Origin: Delphinapterus leucas
Taxonomy: Eukaryota > Chordata > Mammalia > Artiodactyla > Monodontidae
Length of the DNA: 64,000 nt
Reading direction: 5' to 3'
NCBI RefSeq assembly: GCF_002288925.2
Contig: NW_022098069.1
Span: 76,476,828-76,540,827, forward strand
Below the pieces are notes generated by a model. It saw only the letters and a list, made by a program, of their open reading frames with translations, ran no database searches and was not told where the DNA came from. This document shows, in pieces, positions 46,816 through 60,263 of this stretch. Every line of letters starts with the position of its first letter. The stretch's first letter is position 1. The position numbers and the translations under genes were made by a program.

Positions 46816-49055
46816 CTAGAAACTTCAGTAGCAAGTACCACAAAATATTATTCATAATTAAATATATTACTCCTCAGAAAAAGGAGATGTGGACTTTACT
46901 CAGTACACAGACTAACATGTGGAATATGGAGGAATGTTTAAGACAAAGATTCACAACCCAATATATTAGTGTAAGGGAATAGCCGAGTCAAAATCACCTA
47001 AACATTATTTACTGGAGACGCACTGATATATTAGACTGAATCACATGGCAGATAGACGTTGGCTATATGATTCCTCCTATGTTTAAGTGTAAATATTACA
47101 TGTATATATCATATTAAAATAATATACTCTATAAAAATGTGTCTTCTATAAGAATAAAAATGCCTATTTTTCCAGGTCTTTGGAACAATTTTATTATATG
47201 TTCATACAGGACACAAAAAATGTCAATCCTTTCTATACAGAAATGTATACAACATTAACTATACAAGTGACATTCTATGATATGTCCAAGATTTATTTAA
47301 AAGAAAAGTAAAATATAGGAATATATCTGAAGAAAATTCAAGAAAAAATTTAAATAATATTAGTAATAAGGTAAGACATAATTTTTAAAATATAAAATAA
47401 AAAATAAAACTTATGCATGAATTAACTCATAGTTTTTCTGTGTTCTCAATCAAGAAAATTAGTATTCAGAGAGGAAAAGGGAAACAAAAATAAATAAAAG
47501 ACAATTGTTGCCAGAGTGAAATAGGTAAAGGCAGAACATATTTAGCGTCCCCAAATGATTCAAATGTCTAAAGTCAAAGTAATTACAAAATCTCAAGGTC
47601 AGAATCATTCTGAAGGGTTAAAGTATCTTTCTAGCCTTTTAATGCATTTCTTATTTACCTAAACCTTTAATGGCTAGATATAATCTTTTATCTGTTGTTG
47701 CTGATGAGTAATGCATTTCTGTCTTTATATTAAACTGGGTTAAGTTTTCCTGGGGTAGCTGTCTTCCACATGATAGTCATTCAAATGCTGGAATACAGCT
47801 AGCATTCGAATTGTTCTCTACTTTAAAGCAAAAAAACAAAAACAAAAACAAAAAACGACATTAAAATCCTTTAACTCTTTCTAATTCAATGTAATTTCTC
47901 ATCTAATTTCCAGATTCATGCATTTCAAAAGCAAATTTTGTGCTGATAAAAGTTAAACAGTATTCAAAGAATTCCAATTGTAGCTACTTATTTACACAAA
48001 GCCTCTTTTCTTGTTAAGAGGGTTTCCTTGCTCACATGCGTTATTCCTTATATGAACCCCTGCTCAATCTGTTTTCATTGCCTGGCATGATAAACGTCCT
48101 TTAGAGTCTATACCTATTCAATATTTAATCATTTTCAAGGTTATGAATTTTCTCCCAAACTTCATCCTGTATTGATTTTTTTTCCTTTTTCTGGACACTT
48201 ATGATTTATAATATTTTGGAATATTCTATTATGCTTTACATTATTTACTCTCATAACAATCTAGACTAGGAAGTATTTTTCTCTTTCACCTGTTCTTATA
48301 TATATGTGTTTAGATCAAAATGGAAAATACCTGGCTAAATCAATATAAATAATGTTAATAAAGAAATACTCATTACCAATTAACTAATGCAATTCTCATT
48401 GTAATTAATTTTGCCTGAGTATCGATGCCAAATTATAATAACTAATTATCAATTTTTAAAATTTATCCATTAATGAATTGGAGTTCTTTAGTCTAAGTTG
48501 ATCCTCTCTCATTGTAATTTGAAATGCTTCTTAAGCATAGTCAAGTTTAATTCTTAGTATATTGAAATAAGGAGATATAAGACACTGAGATAAAGATCTC
48601 ACCAATTTTATGAGCCTCTTATTTTAAACCATCCTTAAAAGCCTACAAACGATGTGTGTTTGGCAATGGTATCCATAGAACGAGAAACTTTCTTCCATGG
48701 CTTAATGAGGGTTTTTTTTGCTTTTTTTTTTTCCCTTCAAGGTTAAGTATTTACACACATTTGCTACCCACAGTTCTCCTCCCAACAGACTAGCCTCGAC
48801 TCAGCCAACTGCATGTGGTTGGCATCAATTCTACACTAGCAATAAGACTGGAAGGTTTCAGAAGAGGAAAAGGGTTCTTTCTCATTAGAGCAATACTATA
48901 TTGTGAGATCTTTAAACATATAAATTGTAATTTAAAGTAATATTCCTGCATGGCTGCTAACAAACCAGCCTTTACCCTCCTTCTACTTCCTCACTAAAAG
49001 AATAATTATTTTATTTGTGCTTTGGGTAACTGGTAGATGCTAATTAGTATAGGGC
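46816..49055. other. AT-rich stretch, no gene seen
   Basis: Contains an aaaac-rich run (about 47826-47857) and a T run (48713-48733). No gene or named repeat recognised. Confidence 0.5.
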
Positions 49056-49059
49056 AACA

Positions 49060-49265
49060 ATGGCATTTCTGTTCCCTTGGCAATGATTGGATTGACACGA
49101 TTATGCCACAAGTCTAGCCAATAACACCGAAGGATAAATCCAGTGGAGTTTCTGAGGAAACAGTTCAAGTAGGACATAGTACAGAAGCTATTATTGTACT
49201 GCCTCTGAATATTGTCATGTGAGGATGTGATGCTTAGAACTCATTGTAAAAGTAGCAGTGTAAAG
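49060..49265 (+). mobile_element. Possible ancient LTR-like repeat
   Basis: 'cttggcaatgattggattga', 'gtctagccaataac', 'gcctctgaatattgtcatgt' and 'gaggatgtgatgcttagaac' recall the order of a widespread ancient mammalian LTR-type repeat (MLT1-related by memory). Divergence is high and the edges are approximate. Confidence 0.45.
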
Positions 49266-50420
49266 TCAAAAGAATTGCTTAGAGGCCAAAACAGAAACAT
49301 TAAGACATTAAATCAACAAATATTTCTTATAATTTATGAAACATATTATCCTGTTTATTTCATTCCCACTTTGTTTCTTGAATCCAAAGACATCTTAACT
49401 GATGCACTATAAATGCTTGTGATACTGTTTTACTATTAAACAACCAGAACATAGAAAAGTAACTGAATATTTCAACCATGTAATGGTTGTACAAACAAAA
49501 TTTCTGTGGTTCAGAGCTCCTCTTCATTGTTCAACGCAACAATATAAAATAAGTCTATCCAACACATCCCTTAATTTATTCACTGGGAAGCAATAACTTT
49601 GGCTCTATGGTAGTACCAAATCAGATCATTTTCACGAGCAATACTGAGATTATCTTTTGCTTAATATAGCTGAATAGTTTTGGTTTAAAATTTCATACTG
49701 TTGTCTGAGGAGAAGAGCCTGCAAGTCTGTGCAAACCCATTTTTTTTCTTTAATCTGTGGCTTCCAGATATTTTATACACTTTAGTTAACAGTAGGCTTT
49801 GAGCAATTCATTACGTTTTTTATCTGCTTTTATAGAGCTCCCATATTTTTCTGGTGCTCTGCTCCAAGTAAGGCAGTACTTGTATTCATATGTCTCCTTG
49901 AAAGTGTGTGTTTATTCTTAGATTTCAGGCTAGTTGCTTGCCTTCCAGTCTCGGCTCTCTAATGCATTCAAGATGTCTTAGATTATCTTTCTTTTCCACT
50001 TACTTTTAATGTCAGAGTGACACTAGCTTTTTACATTCTAAGTAGAAGCCAGAAAGTGCCTACTCCTTTTAATTAGGCCAGCATAAACTCGATACTGAAA
50101 GAACATTAAACAGAAAAAAAATCACACTTCCAACTCTGTTATAAACAGATGCAAAATTACCTCAAAAAATTCTTGCAAATGGAATCCAGCAACAAATAAG
50201 GAAAAAGTCATTTTTAAGGACAAAAAAGAAAAGAGTCTAAAAAATATATTATGTGAAAGAGCTTTGTCTTGCAAATTCCAACTAAATGTTGAGATAAGTA
50301 AATAAATTCTAAATAAATGAAGGCTATATCCTATTCACTGGCTATGAGATCCTATGTTGGAGATATATGAATCTTCCTCAATCTGATCTAGAGATTAGGT
50401 AGGTGTACGTGTGTGTGTAA
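49266..50420. other. AT-rich stretch, no gene seen
   Basis: No gene recognised. Only short chance frames. Confidence 0.5.
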
Positions 50421-50424
50421 ATTG

Positions 50425-51700
50425 ATGTATTTCTAAAATTTTTATGGAAATACGAAAAACCAAAAATAAACAAGGATCCGTAAAGCTATAGTGATTAAGA
50501 CAGTGTGGTATTAGTGTGAATTTAGAAATTCTCTAATTTCTATCAGAGAAATAGAACAATGAAATATAATCCAATAAAAGACCACATACATATGGTCACC
50601 TGATTTGTGATAAAAGTGACACTACAGTGCAAAGAGGATAGGATGGACATTTTAATAAAAGAAGCTTGTTAACTTAATCTTCATTTCAAAAAATATATAG
50701 AACTTCTATCTATCACAGTACACAAAAGGACATTTCAGATTTCTCGCATATCTTCATATGAAAGGTAAAATTATAAAACTTCGAAAAGAAATATATGAGA
50801 CTACCATCATGACCCTAGAATAGACAGGCATTTCTTAGACACAAAAATTACTTAAGGATTACTAAAATATTGATTTGGATATAGTGAAATGAATAATGTA
50901 TTTGTTATCAAAAGAAAACCCTGAGATTAAATGAAGCCCATAGAGCAAGAAAAGATCAAGGCAGTAGATATTTCTCACAATGGACTAAAAACTATAATAC
51001 ATAAAAAACATCCATATATCAATTTTTTTAAGACATAAAAGAAAGAAAGCCAATCCAAATTGATAATCAGCAAAATACACAAAGAGACCATATTAAGGGA
51101 TGCCCAGCTTAGTAATAAGAATAAGGTGCTCAATATTATTATTAAATAAATGTACACTGAAACCATAATACAATACCATTGCACCTATAACAGAATGCCT
51201 AAAGTGAAAAAAAAAAGAAAATATGAAGTATAGACAAGGATATGAAATAATTGGAAATCTCATTTCCTTGTGGTAGTGGTGACTCTGGTGTGCACACTTT
51301 GGAAAATTAAGTGGCAATACTTATTAAAGGTGAAAATATGCATAGCTGTGATGCAGTGATTCTATTTCTAGGTTTATACATCCTGTAGTTTTGAGGAAAT
51401 TGATTACTGAAAGTGAGTAGAAGGGGCTTTTGTTTCATTCTGGTGATGTTTTATGCCTCGTTTGGGAGTTGGTTATACTAGTGCATTTATTTTGTAAAAA
51501 TGCACTGAACTATACACACTTTTATTGTACTTCTTTCTAAACATTTTATTATAAAGATTTTTCAGACACCCAAAGTAGGTGAAGTAATTTTATAGCAAAC
51601 ACCAATATGCCCATTGCCTCTGTTATACCATTAACAGTTTAATTTTATCTGACTTTTTCATAATAAAGTATCTTCCAAATAGCAATTTACATGATATTTT
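50425..51700 (+). mobile_element. Ancient L1 ORF2 distal part and 3' region
   Basis: 'atttttatggaaatacgaaa', 'taaagctatagtgattaaga', 'cagtgtggtattagtgtgaa' and 'cacatacatatggtcacctg', then 'caaatt(g)ataatcagcaaaa'-type blocks, follow L1 ORF2 order on the plus strand. After about 51370 an L1 3' UTR-like part follows ('gttggttatactagtgcatt'). From about 51540 to 51700 there is another old L1M-type 3' segment. No frame survives. Confidence 0.65.
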
Positions 51701-54700
51701 ATATTGTCTTTTATAAATCATGCATGCAATAAATTCTTCTTTAAAATTTAGTATCATTTATTACTGAATATTCTTAGGAACCTTTGATACCTGGAGTGTT
51801 TTTTTCTTTTGAGGAATATAATGTGTCTATATATTCATGTATATGTTTATGTAGATAATATATATATTAAGAATATATAATGTGTGCATGCATATATATA
51901 AGAATATATATTTGAGAATGGATATATACTCAAACACACACACGAACACAACATACGCCCATAGCTTATAAATGTATTTTGCAAGCTACCTAACTTATAC
52001 AGAGATAGGTATTCATAGAGTTTTGAGTCCCAGAATTGTTCTTCATATGACATCCTATATTGGAAGTGAAATAAAAATTATTTCTTGATGATCTAATTTA
52101 TAAGAATGATACAAAGCTTTGGATAAATAATTCAATTTTTACAGGTATATTAAAAATGCACTTATGATATGATTTTTGCGAGGTGAAAGAAAATGAATGT
52201 CTGAAATAATGGAATATGACTAATCGAAAGCATTCTCCCTCAGTGATGCCTTATTAAGGCTATTGCAGAATGAGAATTACAATACTATTATGTGACTGAA
52301 GGACAAATGGTTTAAATTTCTGTTTCTATTTCCTCGTTCAGTGGAGAAAAGATGTACAAAGGAAGAGTATCAGAAAGCTTAATACTTAACAACAGTCAAA
52401 GGTTTTTAACATGATATGTATGACAGTGTTATTCCCTCTCCAGGACTATTGTGGATTTTTCTAAATTGTTTGTAGTAGGATCATAAGGAACTTACAAATA
52501 ATCCATGTAAATAATATAAATAACAAATTCCCACTTAGTGAATTGTGTATCCTAGACAAGCATTTGCTATAATATATGTATTGTCTTTCTTTTTAAAACT
52601 CTCCATTACCCTGTCAGTTTATGTGAACAAGATGCTTTAGTTCAAAGCTTCACAGTGTGATTTCCCCTGCTTCAATTGTTACAGACACCCAGCTGTCACA
52701 AACTCTTCAATTATTTATTTATCCTTTATTTATCTCTATCTCAGCAGAACAATGGCTTACTACCACACATCTTTCCTAAGTTCGAATGATCACAAAGCTC
52801 ATAATATAACTTCTTGAGGAATCTGGCTAGTCTAGTTGAAAGGAGTGAAAATTTGCAATCCAATCAGAACATGCTACTGCTTCTTTCAGGAAACTTTTCA
52901 AAAAATATTTTAACTTGAAATTATCATGAACAATTCCGATGATTTACTTGGGGATAAAAAAGCAAATTGTAAATTAGACCCAATGTTTTATTTGTTTAGT
53001 TCATAGCTGTTTTTTCTCTTTTACATATGTTCCAGTCAAATGACAATAATTATTGAAAATCAATAATGTCCCTTCATTACACATACTAATATGTTTGCTG
53101 GTCTGTGAGATATTATCTGTAAAATATCACTTAAACTAATATATTACAGACAAAAATAAAGCTGTGACAATACAAAAAATATCTATTCTTTGTGATTTTA
53201 ACATTACATTTATGTTTTCTGTATTTAATATTTCTTATAGACAAAATATTTTAAAACTTTAAACTGATTTTTGGTTGTTTCTAAAAGATGAAAACCTGTG
53301 AGTTTATACAACTTCTTTACAGATGGTGCCTTGGACTGTACAGTATCAATGATATTCCCAAATGTAGATGTTTGAAGGATATAACATATCCAAAATATGG
53401 CCATAGTGGTCCTTTTAAAATTAATCAAAATTTCGTAACCCTAACATTCTTGAAATCAACTGAATAAGTCATCATTTTCAGCTACCATGCTTCGGGACAC
53501 GATTATAAAGAAATAAATGTGAATAGATAGTTGCTACAATAGACTGTTTCAAAAGAGTCAGTATGAATATAGGAATTTCATTTCACTGTCACAATACATG
53601 TATTGTCTCAACCTTATTTCTATTATTTCACTAGTTTTATTGTAACTGTGAGGATATTGGAGGCCAATATTCTCATACTGAAAATGAAAAGTTTGTACAG
53701 TTTATTGCTAAAATCCTTTCAAGCTCTTATATTGATAGATTTATCTCAGTAGCTCAATCAGCTATTCTGTTGCTGAATAACATATTAGGTACTTGCTCAA
53801 GTTATTATACTTTTTGAGGTCTGAGTAAATATTAAATTTATCTTAAGAATTTAGCTAAAGTTTTTGATTCAGCATCAATTTTCTGACCCTGAGTATTATA
53901 TTGCATTAGCAGCAGAGTAAACACCATAGAGGATTGTACAAACTGTTCTTTTAGAGAACTGCAATTAAATTCTAAATTCATCTAGTTATGAAACAAAAAT
54001 AAGCTAATTGAGATATCATAAAAATTGATTACCAACTAAAAGCCTGTGATATACAACTCAGCACTTTATATTTTAAAAATCAGTTAACGTATATTCTCAT
54101 AAAATTTACTTATTTAATTACAGTTTTATTACTTATATAAGGTAGTTTATTCAGTAACAGGCTTCTGATCCTCTTCACACCCAAACTCCAAATTAATATT
54201 CTTTAACTTGAGCGACTTCCTTGGAAAAACTGACACAATTTAGCATATAGTACATTTCAATGCAGAGGAGGATAGAAAACATTTGTTTTTTCAAATTATG
54301 AAAGGTTATTATAGCACCATATTAAGACATAAAGAGAATATTTTAACCAGTATGAGTTTATTCATTTAAAAATAAAATCCTTTGTACTGCTTTGATTGAA
54401 ATGTCATTAAGTTTCTATTTACGGTAATGGCCAACAAATGCCATGGTATATCACCATGGGCAAGATGTACGTGCTTCTTTCCCTGTATGCCTAATCCCAC
54501 CAACGTTGTTGCAATATTATCCTCTCCAAACTCTTCAGAGCCCTGTATACATCAGTTATGCCATTCATTCATCTGTCTTCAAACTCTCCCTTTTAGAATT
54601 CTTCTATCATCATTTAAAGTTTACTCAATTCTGTACTCTTACAACACATACATGCATGCACACACACATGCTTGCACACCTCCCCACACACACACACACT

Positions 54701-54925
54701 ACTTTCCTCATCCCCATACCTTAAGTTAATAACTGGCTTCCAATAGAATGTCCTTCCCTAGGTCACCAATGGCACCATTATTATTGATCCCAGAGGTAAC
54801 ATTTCATTCCCTATCCCAGCCATCTTTGTTGAAATGACTGAAGTATCTTCTCTTTCCCTTCATTTCTGAAGACGCTCTTCCTTTGCCTTCACTGACACCA
54901 CTCTCCACTCAGGCATTTTCTCCAT
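51701..54925. other. AT-rich stretch with CA-rich patch
   Basis: No gene or named repeat recognised. Imperfect TA-rich palindromes lie around 51830-51920, and a CA-rich microsatellite at about 54650-54705 generates His/Thr-rich frames. Confidence 0.5.
54650..54705. repeat. (CA)n-rich microsatellite
   Basis: Interrupted CA repeats (cacacacatg, cttgcacacc, then cacacacacacac). Confidence 0.9.
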
Positions 54926-54927
54926 TT

Positions 54928-55080
54928 CTGGAGTCAGATTAACTGGAGGTGAATCCAGGCTTCATCACTTCCTTGCTGTTAAGATACTGGAAAGTTCCTT
55001 AACCTCTCTTTACCTCAGTTTTCTTACTTGCGAATTAAGGATAAGAACAGCATTTACATCACTGGCTATCTCTGTGGAGT
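54928..55080 (+). mobile_element. MIR SINE
   Basis: 'ctggagtcagattaactgga', 'gaatccaggcttcatcactt', 'ccttaacctctctttacctc' and 'agttttcttacttgcg' follow the MIR core in sense orientation. Confidence 0.78.
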
Positions 55081-55912
55081 AAATCTTGCCTTGGTGTTTC
55101 TGAATAGAGAGAAGATGCTTGGGCATAGCAGAGAAGAAGAGCACTTTCCCCAGCTGTTATTATTGGTGGGTATCTTGATAAGTGGCTCCTAATTGATACA
55201 GGGAAGAAGGAGCCAACTTAGGCTACTTTCTCTTGCTAGGTTGGGGGGATCAGAAAACAATAGGTCTGGGAGCCTTCTTATCGGATGGGGTCAAACCAGA
55301 TGCCTTGCTAATGTGCTATTCCTCCAGCTCCTGGTATCCCAAAGCAGTTCACGTTTTTTACCACCTTTCAGGGTTTTCCTTTGTTTATGTCTTGTGTCAT
55401 TTCCAGAATTTATAGTTATGAATACTAGGAAGGAACAAGAAAAAACTGGCTCTGTGACATATTGTCTGAACCAGGAGTCCATTACATATTTTATACTGAA
55501 ACATGCTTCATCTGGGAGCCATGGTGACTGGTATTCTCTTTGCTTATAATTACTTCAGGTGTCATATTTGAGAACTGGTTCAATCATGATGCTCAAATAT
55601 TGCAGAATAACAATATTCTACAAACAATGCTCTCAATGTTCTAATTAAAATTATTTTTTATAAACATCAGAAAGTAAAATCTAATGATATAATGGCATAA
55701 ACAATTGCAGCATAGTAGCTTTTTATTCACAGCATCTTGAAGTGAGTGACAAATTGAAAGGAGATAAACAGGATTTTATTTATTCTAATCAAATATTAAA
55801 ATATGAAATAATACTTCCATTGTTTATTCTAACTAGATAGTAAATTATGTAATAATGGTGAAATACCATGGGTTTTTTATTAATGTGGATTAGTACAAAT
55901 ATTTGGATTGTA
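55081..55912. other. Unassigned stretch, no gene seen
   Basis: The 118-codon frame at 55193-55549 has no recognised motif. Overlapping frames on both strands and the absence of splice or promoter signals argue for chance. Confidence 0.45.
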
Positions 55913-55914
55913 TT

Positions 55915-56045
55915 TTAACCTTATTTATTGAGGTATAATTGGCTTGTGCAAAATTTACTGATTTTTCTGCAGACAATTTGATGAGTTTGACGAATGTATA
56001 TAGTTTTGTATTCACTGCCGAAGTCCAGATATAGATCATTTTCAT
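55915..56045. mobile_element. Ancient L1-type fragment
   Basis: 'ttatttattgaggtataatt' followed by 'gcaaaatttactg' and 'caatttgatgagtttgacga' is a recurrent segment of old L1M-type elements. Orientation not assigned. Confidence 0.55.
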
Positions 56046-58026
56046 TATTGTGTAAATTCAGATGTGCTTTGTTTTAATGTAATTATAAAGATAACATTAA
56101 TCCCATTTACTTCTATATTTAATATTATTATACAATTCAATTACTCTTTAGTAAGTTTAAAATTGTGTTTCAAATAACAGATTGTTTAATTATGTATTAT
56201 AAATATATGACTAAACAAAAGAACTATATTCCATACGCAATTTCACTCTATAAAGCTGGAATGTTTATAGAGTTGCTTCCTTTTTCTAATTGCATTATAT
56301 TTTCACTTTTGTATATTTGTGCTTAAGGTTTCAAGAAATGAACTTATCATTAAGAGGGAACAATTTATTTAAAGAAATTCAACTTATTTCATCAATATAC
56401 TTAATGTATCAGTCAATTTTTAGTTCTAGAGATAATAATAAGTCTACAGGTAATATAAGCAAACAAAAACATGACATATGGAATTAGGTTCTCACCCATT
56501 ATTGGAAGGGCTGGTTTGAGCAATTTCTGAGCAGAGCTTCTAAAGAATTCCTGGAGCTCATCACAACAATGGCATAGCCAGAAGGTTACTCCTTTTGCCA
56601 TGACAGGGATGCTGGAGATTCAGAATACTGCCTTCATAACTGCTGGTTCTAATGTCATGCTAACTTTGTTAATTATTTTTCCACAGTTTCAAATTTTATC
56701 ACAATGTAAAATTTAAGCAAAATGGTTAGTTCAAATAATAATAAACTTCTGTAAGTTAAGCATGTATTTTCATAGAAAATAATACGCAATTTCATGTAAC
56801 TTACGGTACATTGTCCATCAAAAATAGGCTTCCATGAAAACTACATTAAAAGGCAATGTTTCTCTATCTTTCACACTTCATAAAAGCTAGATAAAAATTT
56901 CTGATGCAAATTTCTTTGTTTCTCAACTTTGAAGCTGAAGCCGGAAGGTTTAAATGTTTGCATTTCAATTTAACGGCACAAACAAAAATTTCTGTTTCTC
57001 TCTTTACTGTTGGTCTTGAATTTCCTCTGGGAGCCTCCATTCATGTCTCTTATAGAAAAACGACATAGTCCATTCTCATACCAGCGCATTTCTTTTTCCC
57101 TTTCCTTTTGCCGTCTTCCTCTTCTTCCCTCCTCTTTAGACTTTGGTGATCATTGACTATTTTTTGTGTACTTATTTTTAGTTGACGTATAATCTCTGCT
57201 CCATACATTACTGATTTACATGGCAGGAAATGTATGAGACACCATCTGCCATCTTCCTGATAGATCTGGACCCTAATTTTGCCTCTGTATTGAAAATCGC
57301 AATTGCATTCTCTAGAGTACATTTATTTTTCTCAAGAAATGTGTTAAATCCAGCTACCAAAAAAATGCAGTATGTCCAACTACTAAACATGTATCTTGGA
57401 TCTCTGTAGCTATATGATTTTCAAGAGCCTTATCTATGGGATCCATCTGCTCCTGATATGGTTGTATTGTTATTTAAATAGGGAAGATAGACGTAAATGA
57501 AGCTGCTATGGTCAGTGAGGGATCACCCAGCTGGTGCAAGTCACCTCCATCCAGGTATCCACAGACTCACCTCAAACTTGAACAAGTTGCTTGTTTTGTT
57601 TTTTCTCTAACCGTCAAGAAACTTCTGCCTCAACTGCTGGCTCAATGATCATAGCATCTCTGCCTTGAACAATCTCTGAACAACACTGAATGGCAACAGC
57701 CACAAAGCTAGGGACGAGAAACTGGCTCCCTTGTTACTGTTACCATAGAAAAGTAAGTGGCCCTGCTACCTTGTTTGTCAGGAAAAAGAATAAAAAGGCA
57801 TCTTCCCCTCTTACAGAAAGTAGGTCATATGAAAATCTGAGCTGTAAGGGAGTACAATGAGAACACAGTCTTTAGCTTTTCCAAATTGAGTAGGTACTTA
57901 GCCAGACTGCAAGAGATTTGGAATGTGTCTGAATGAGCCAATATGAACTATCTGAAAAGTCCCCTCCAAGACTATTCAATATCCATGCACCTGCCTTTTC
58001 CGAATTTCAACTTCAAAAGAGTAACA
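56046..58026. other. AT-rich stretch, no gene seen
   Basis: A pyrimidine-rich tract lies at about 57088-57140. About 57480-57730 is slightly GC-richer but unassigned. No gene recognised. Confidence 0.5.
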
Positions 58027-58126
58027 GTACATGATTAGTCTAACATAATTCAACTAATAGCTTGTACATGATTAGATACATGTACTAATCATGTATCTAG
58101 TACATGATTAGTCTAACATAGTTCAA
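58027..58126. repeat. Palindromic/direct repeat cluster (tacatgattag)
   Basis: The word tacatgattag occurs directly near 58028, 58065 and 58101, and inverted (ctaatcatgta) at 58085-58095. The outer copies extend to a 27-bp direct repeat with one mismatch (58027-58053 and 58100-58126). Two overlapping hairpins with 11-bp arms are possible. Confidence 0.85.
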
Positions 58127-58279
58127 TTATATTTTGCACAGATTAAAATGCACTGGTCCTCCCCAAAATAGGTCACTGTGATGGTCACTCCTCTCCTGAT
58201 CCATTCCCAAAAATGTCTTAATTTGTTGAAATCAGATAATAAATTATAAAGTTATCCAAACAAACATACACTAAAAATG

Positions 58280-58353
58280 ATAGGGAAAAATTAGACAGAA
58301 AAGTCTGGTAAAAAAAATGCATACATGACATTGCAGGAAGGAAGAAAAGGCAG
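58280..58353. repeat. Left long direct repeat flanking an L1
   Basis: 74 bases nearly identical to 59101-59173. The last 20 or so bases (tgacattgcagga and aagaaaaggcag) are almost perfect and the first part has scattered differences with one 1-base indel. The pair brackets the L1 exactly. Confidence 0.88.
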
Positions 58354-59100
58354 TGTACAAATAATAAATGCTGGAGGATGTGGAAAAAAGAGAACCCTCC
58401 TACACTGTTGGAGGGTTGGGAAAACAGACTGGAGGTTCCTTAAAAAACTAAAAACAGAGTTACCATATGATTCAGCAATCCCACTCCTGGGCATACACCC
58501 AGAAAAGATGAAAGCCCTAATTTGAAAGATACATGCACCACAATGTTCACAGCAGCACTATTTACAATAGCCAAGACATGGAAGCAACCTAAATGCCCAC
58601 TGATAGATGAATGGATAAAGTAGAGGTGGCATATATATATTATATTACTCAGCCGTAAAAAAGAATTAAATGCCATTTGAAGCAACATGGATGGACCTAG
58701 AGATTATCATACTAAGTGATGTAAGTTAAACAGAGGAAGACAAATACCATGTGATATCACTTATATGTGGAATCTAAAATATAGTACAAATGAAGTGATT
58801 TACAAAACAGAAACAGACTCACAGACATAGAAAACAAGCTTATGGTTACCGAAGGGAAAGTGGGAGAGGGATAAATTGGGAGTATTGGATTAACAGGTGC
58901 ACACTACCATATATAAAATAAACAACAAGGTTTTACCTCATAACACAAGGAGCCATATTCAATATCTTATAATAAATTATGAGAAAAGAATTTAAAAATA
59001 TATATATATGTATAACAATCACTTTGCTGTTTACCTGAAACTAACACAATATTATAAATCAACTATACTTCAATAAAAAATAAAACAATAAAACAAACTT
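58354..59100 (+). mobile_element. 5'-truncated L1 with unusually long flanking duplication
   Basis: Contains the end of ORF2 ([15 protein letters not shown] near 58459-58503; 'aagcaacctaaatgcccact' and 'gatagatgaatggataaag') and a 3' UTR ('actttgctgtttacctgaaa', 'ctaacacaatattataaatc') with an A-rich tail (about 59076-59100). Compared with other L1s here, an internal deletion removes the region between 'acactgttgg' and 'gaaaacag' (about 58405-58420). The flanking direct repeats are about 74 bp, far longer than the 12-15 bp duplications of the other insertions in this window. Confidence 0.9.
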
Positions 59101-59173
59101 ATAGGGAATAATTAGAGGGAAAATTATGGTAAATAAATGCAGACATGACATTGCAGGAAAGAAGAAAAGGCAG
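59101..59173. repeat. Right long direct repeat flanking an L1
   Basis: 73-base partner of 58280-58353, starting directly after the A-rich tail. Confidence 0.88.
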
Positions 59174-59805
59174 GAATCCTTTACATACTTGATTTTATAT
59201 CTGATCATGGAAATGTCAATGGTATTCATGCCATTCTTTCTACATTACTCATCCTGCATTTCTCTATGTTGTACTAAATTATCCAGGTTTCCATAACAAA
59301 ACTTCATTCCTCATGATCTCTTAGTTGTCTTGTCAAAATGGAGTTCTAACCCTTCATTAACTTTTACCACTTGACAGAAAATCTAGGAGGCATTTGAAGA
59401 GTTCAACTCCAGGCCAAAATCCACTGTGTGATATTTCAGGCCTGATCATAATAAATTATAGAGGCTTTACCTAGCAGGCCTCAAAGGGGAAAGATATTCC
59501 CTTAACATCAGACTGGATGCACAGCTAATGCATTGCAGTCTCTGGAAGGGGCTGTAGTCAAGGACTCAGACCCCACCCATGGATGGCCAGATTTCCTTTT
59601 GTGCAAATCAGCCACTCCTGGCCCAAGCCCCTGCATCTGAGACCTCCTGACTGGAGTCCCTTAGCAGAAGTCTTTTCCAAGTGCCCCTCCTCAGACTTCC
59701 TTACTGGCATGGGGGGAGGAGGGGAAGGGAAAACCTGAGGACATTTTTCTGCACTCTGACTTGGTGCTCCGTACATTTCCACTCCTATAATCCTTCCTCT
59801 TCTTC

Positions 59806-59846
59806 TGCCCGCCCCGCCCCCCAGTCCCCAGGTCTATAAAATAGGG
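59806..59846 (+). promoter_or_regulatory. GC box plus TATA box, promoter-like
   Basis: A C-rich Sp1-type element (cccgccccgcc) lies just upstream of tctataaaatagggg in otherwise AT-rich DNA. It is probably the U3 promoter of an old LTR. Activity unknown; no gene lies downstream in the window. Confidence 0.45.
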
Positions 59847-60040
59847 GGAGCATTTCATCCATCACTCCTAGGTGAGGAGAAGATCCCCACACCTGTGCTG
59901 ATCCCACCTGACCTTTGCCCAGAGCTGTTTCATGGGGAAAAATGGAACATAGTGGGGACCAGAGATTTTTTTTCTGTTTAGCCTCTTATACTCTCAGTTA
60001 GCGATTAAAGTAACATTACTACTTCCACTTTAGCTTGCTG

Positions 60041-60250
60041 GGTTTTTTTTTTTTTTTTTGCGGTACGCGGGCCTCTCACTGTTGTGGCCTCTCCCGTCGC
60101 GGACCACAGGCTCCGGACGCGCAGGCTCAGCGGCCATGACTCACAGGCCCAGCCACTCCGCGGCATGTGGGATCTTTCCGGACCGGGGCATGAACCCGTG
60201 TCCCCCGCATCGGCAGGTGGACTCTCAACCACTTCGCCACCAGGGAAGCC
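60041..60250 (-). mobile_element. CHR-type SINE, 13-bp duplications
   Basis: The minus-strand head is the complement of 'gccaccagggaagcc' and the tail is the T run at 60041-60059. Flanks ctttagcttgctg (60028-60040) and ctttagcttactg (60251-60263) differ by one base. The short form of the family, with many intact CpGs. Confidence 0.92.
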
Positions 60251-60263
60251 CTTTAGCTTACTG

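Noticed and set aside
55193..55549. 118-codon frame as a possible small gene
   Set aside because: No recognised domain, no promoter or Kozak support, and competing frames on both strands.
58027..58126. Repeat cluster considered as a CRISPR-like or operator array
   Set aside because: Copies are irregularly spaced, partly inverted and in vertebrate DNA. No CRISPR structure applies.
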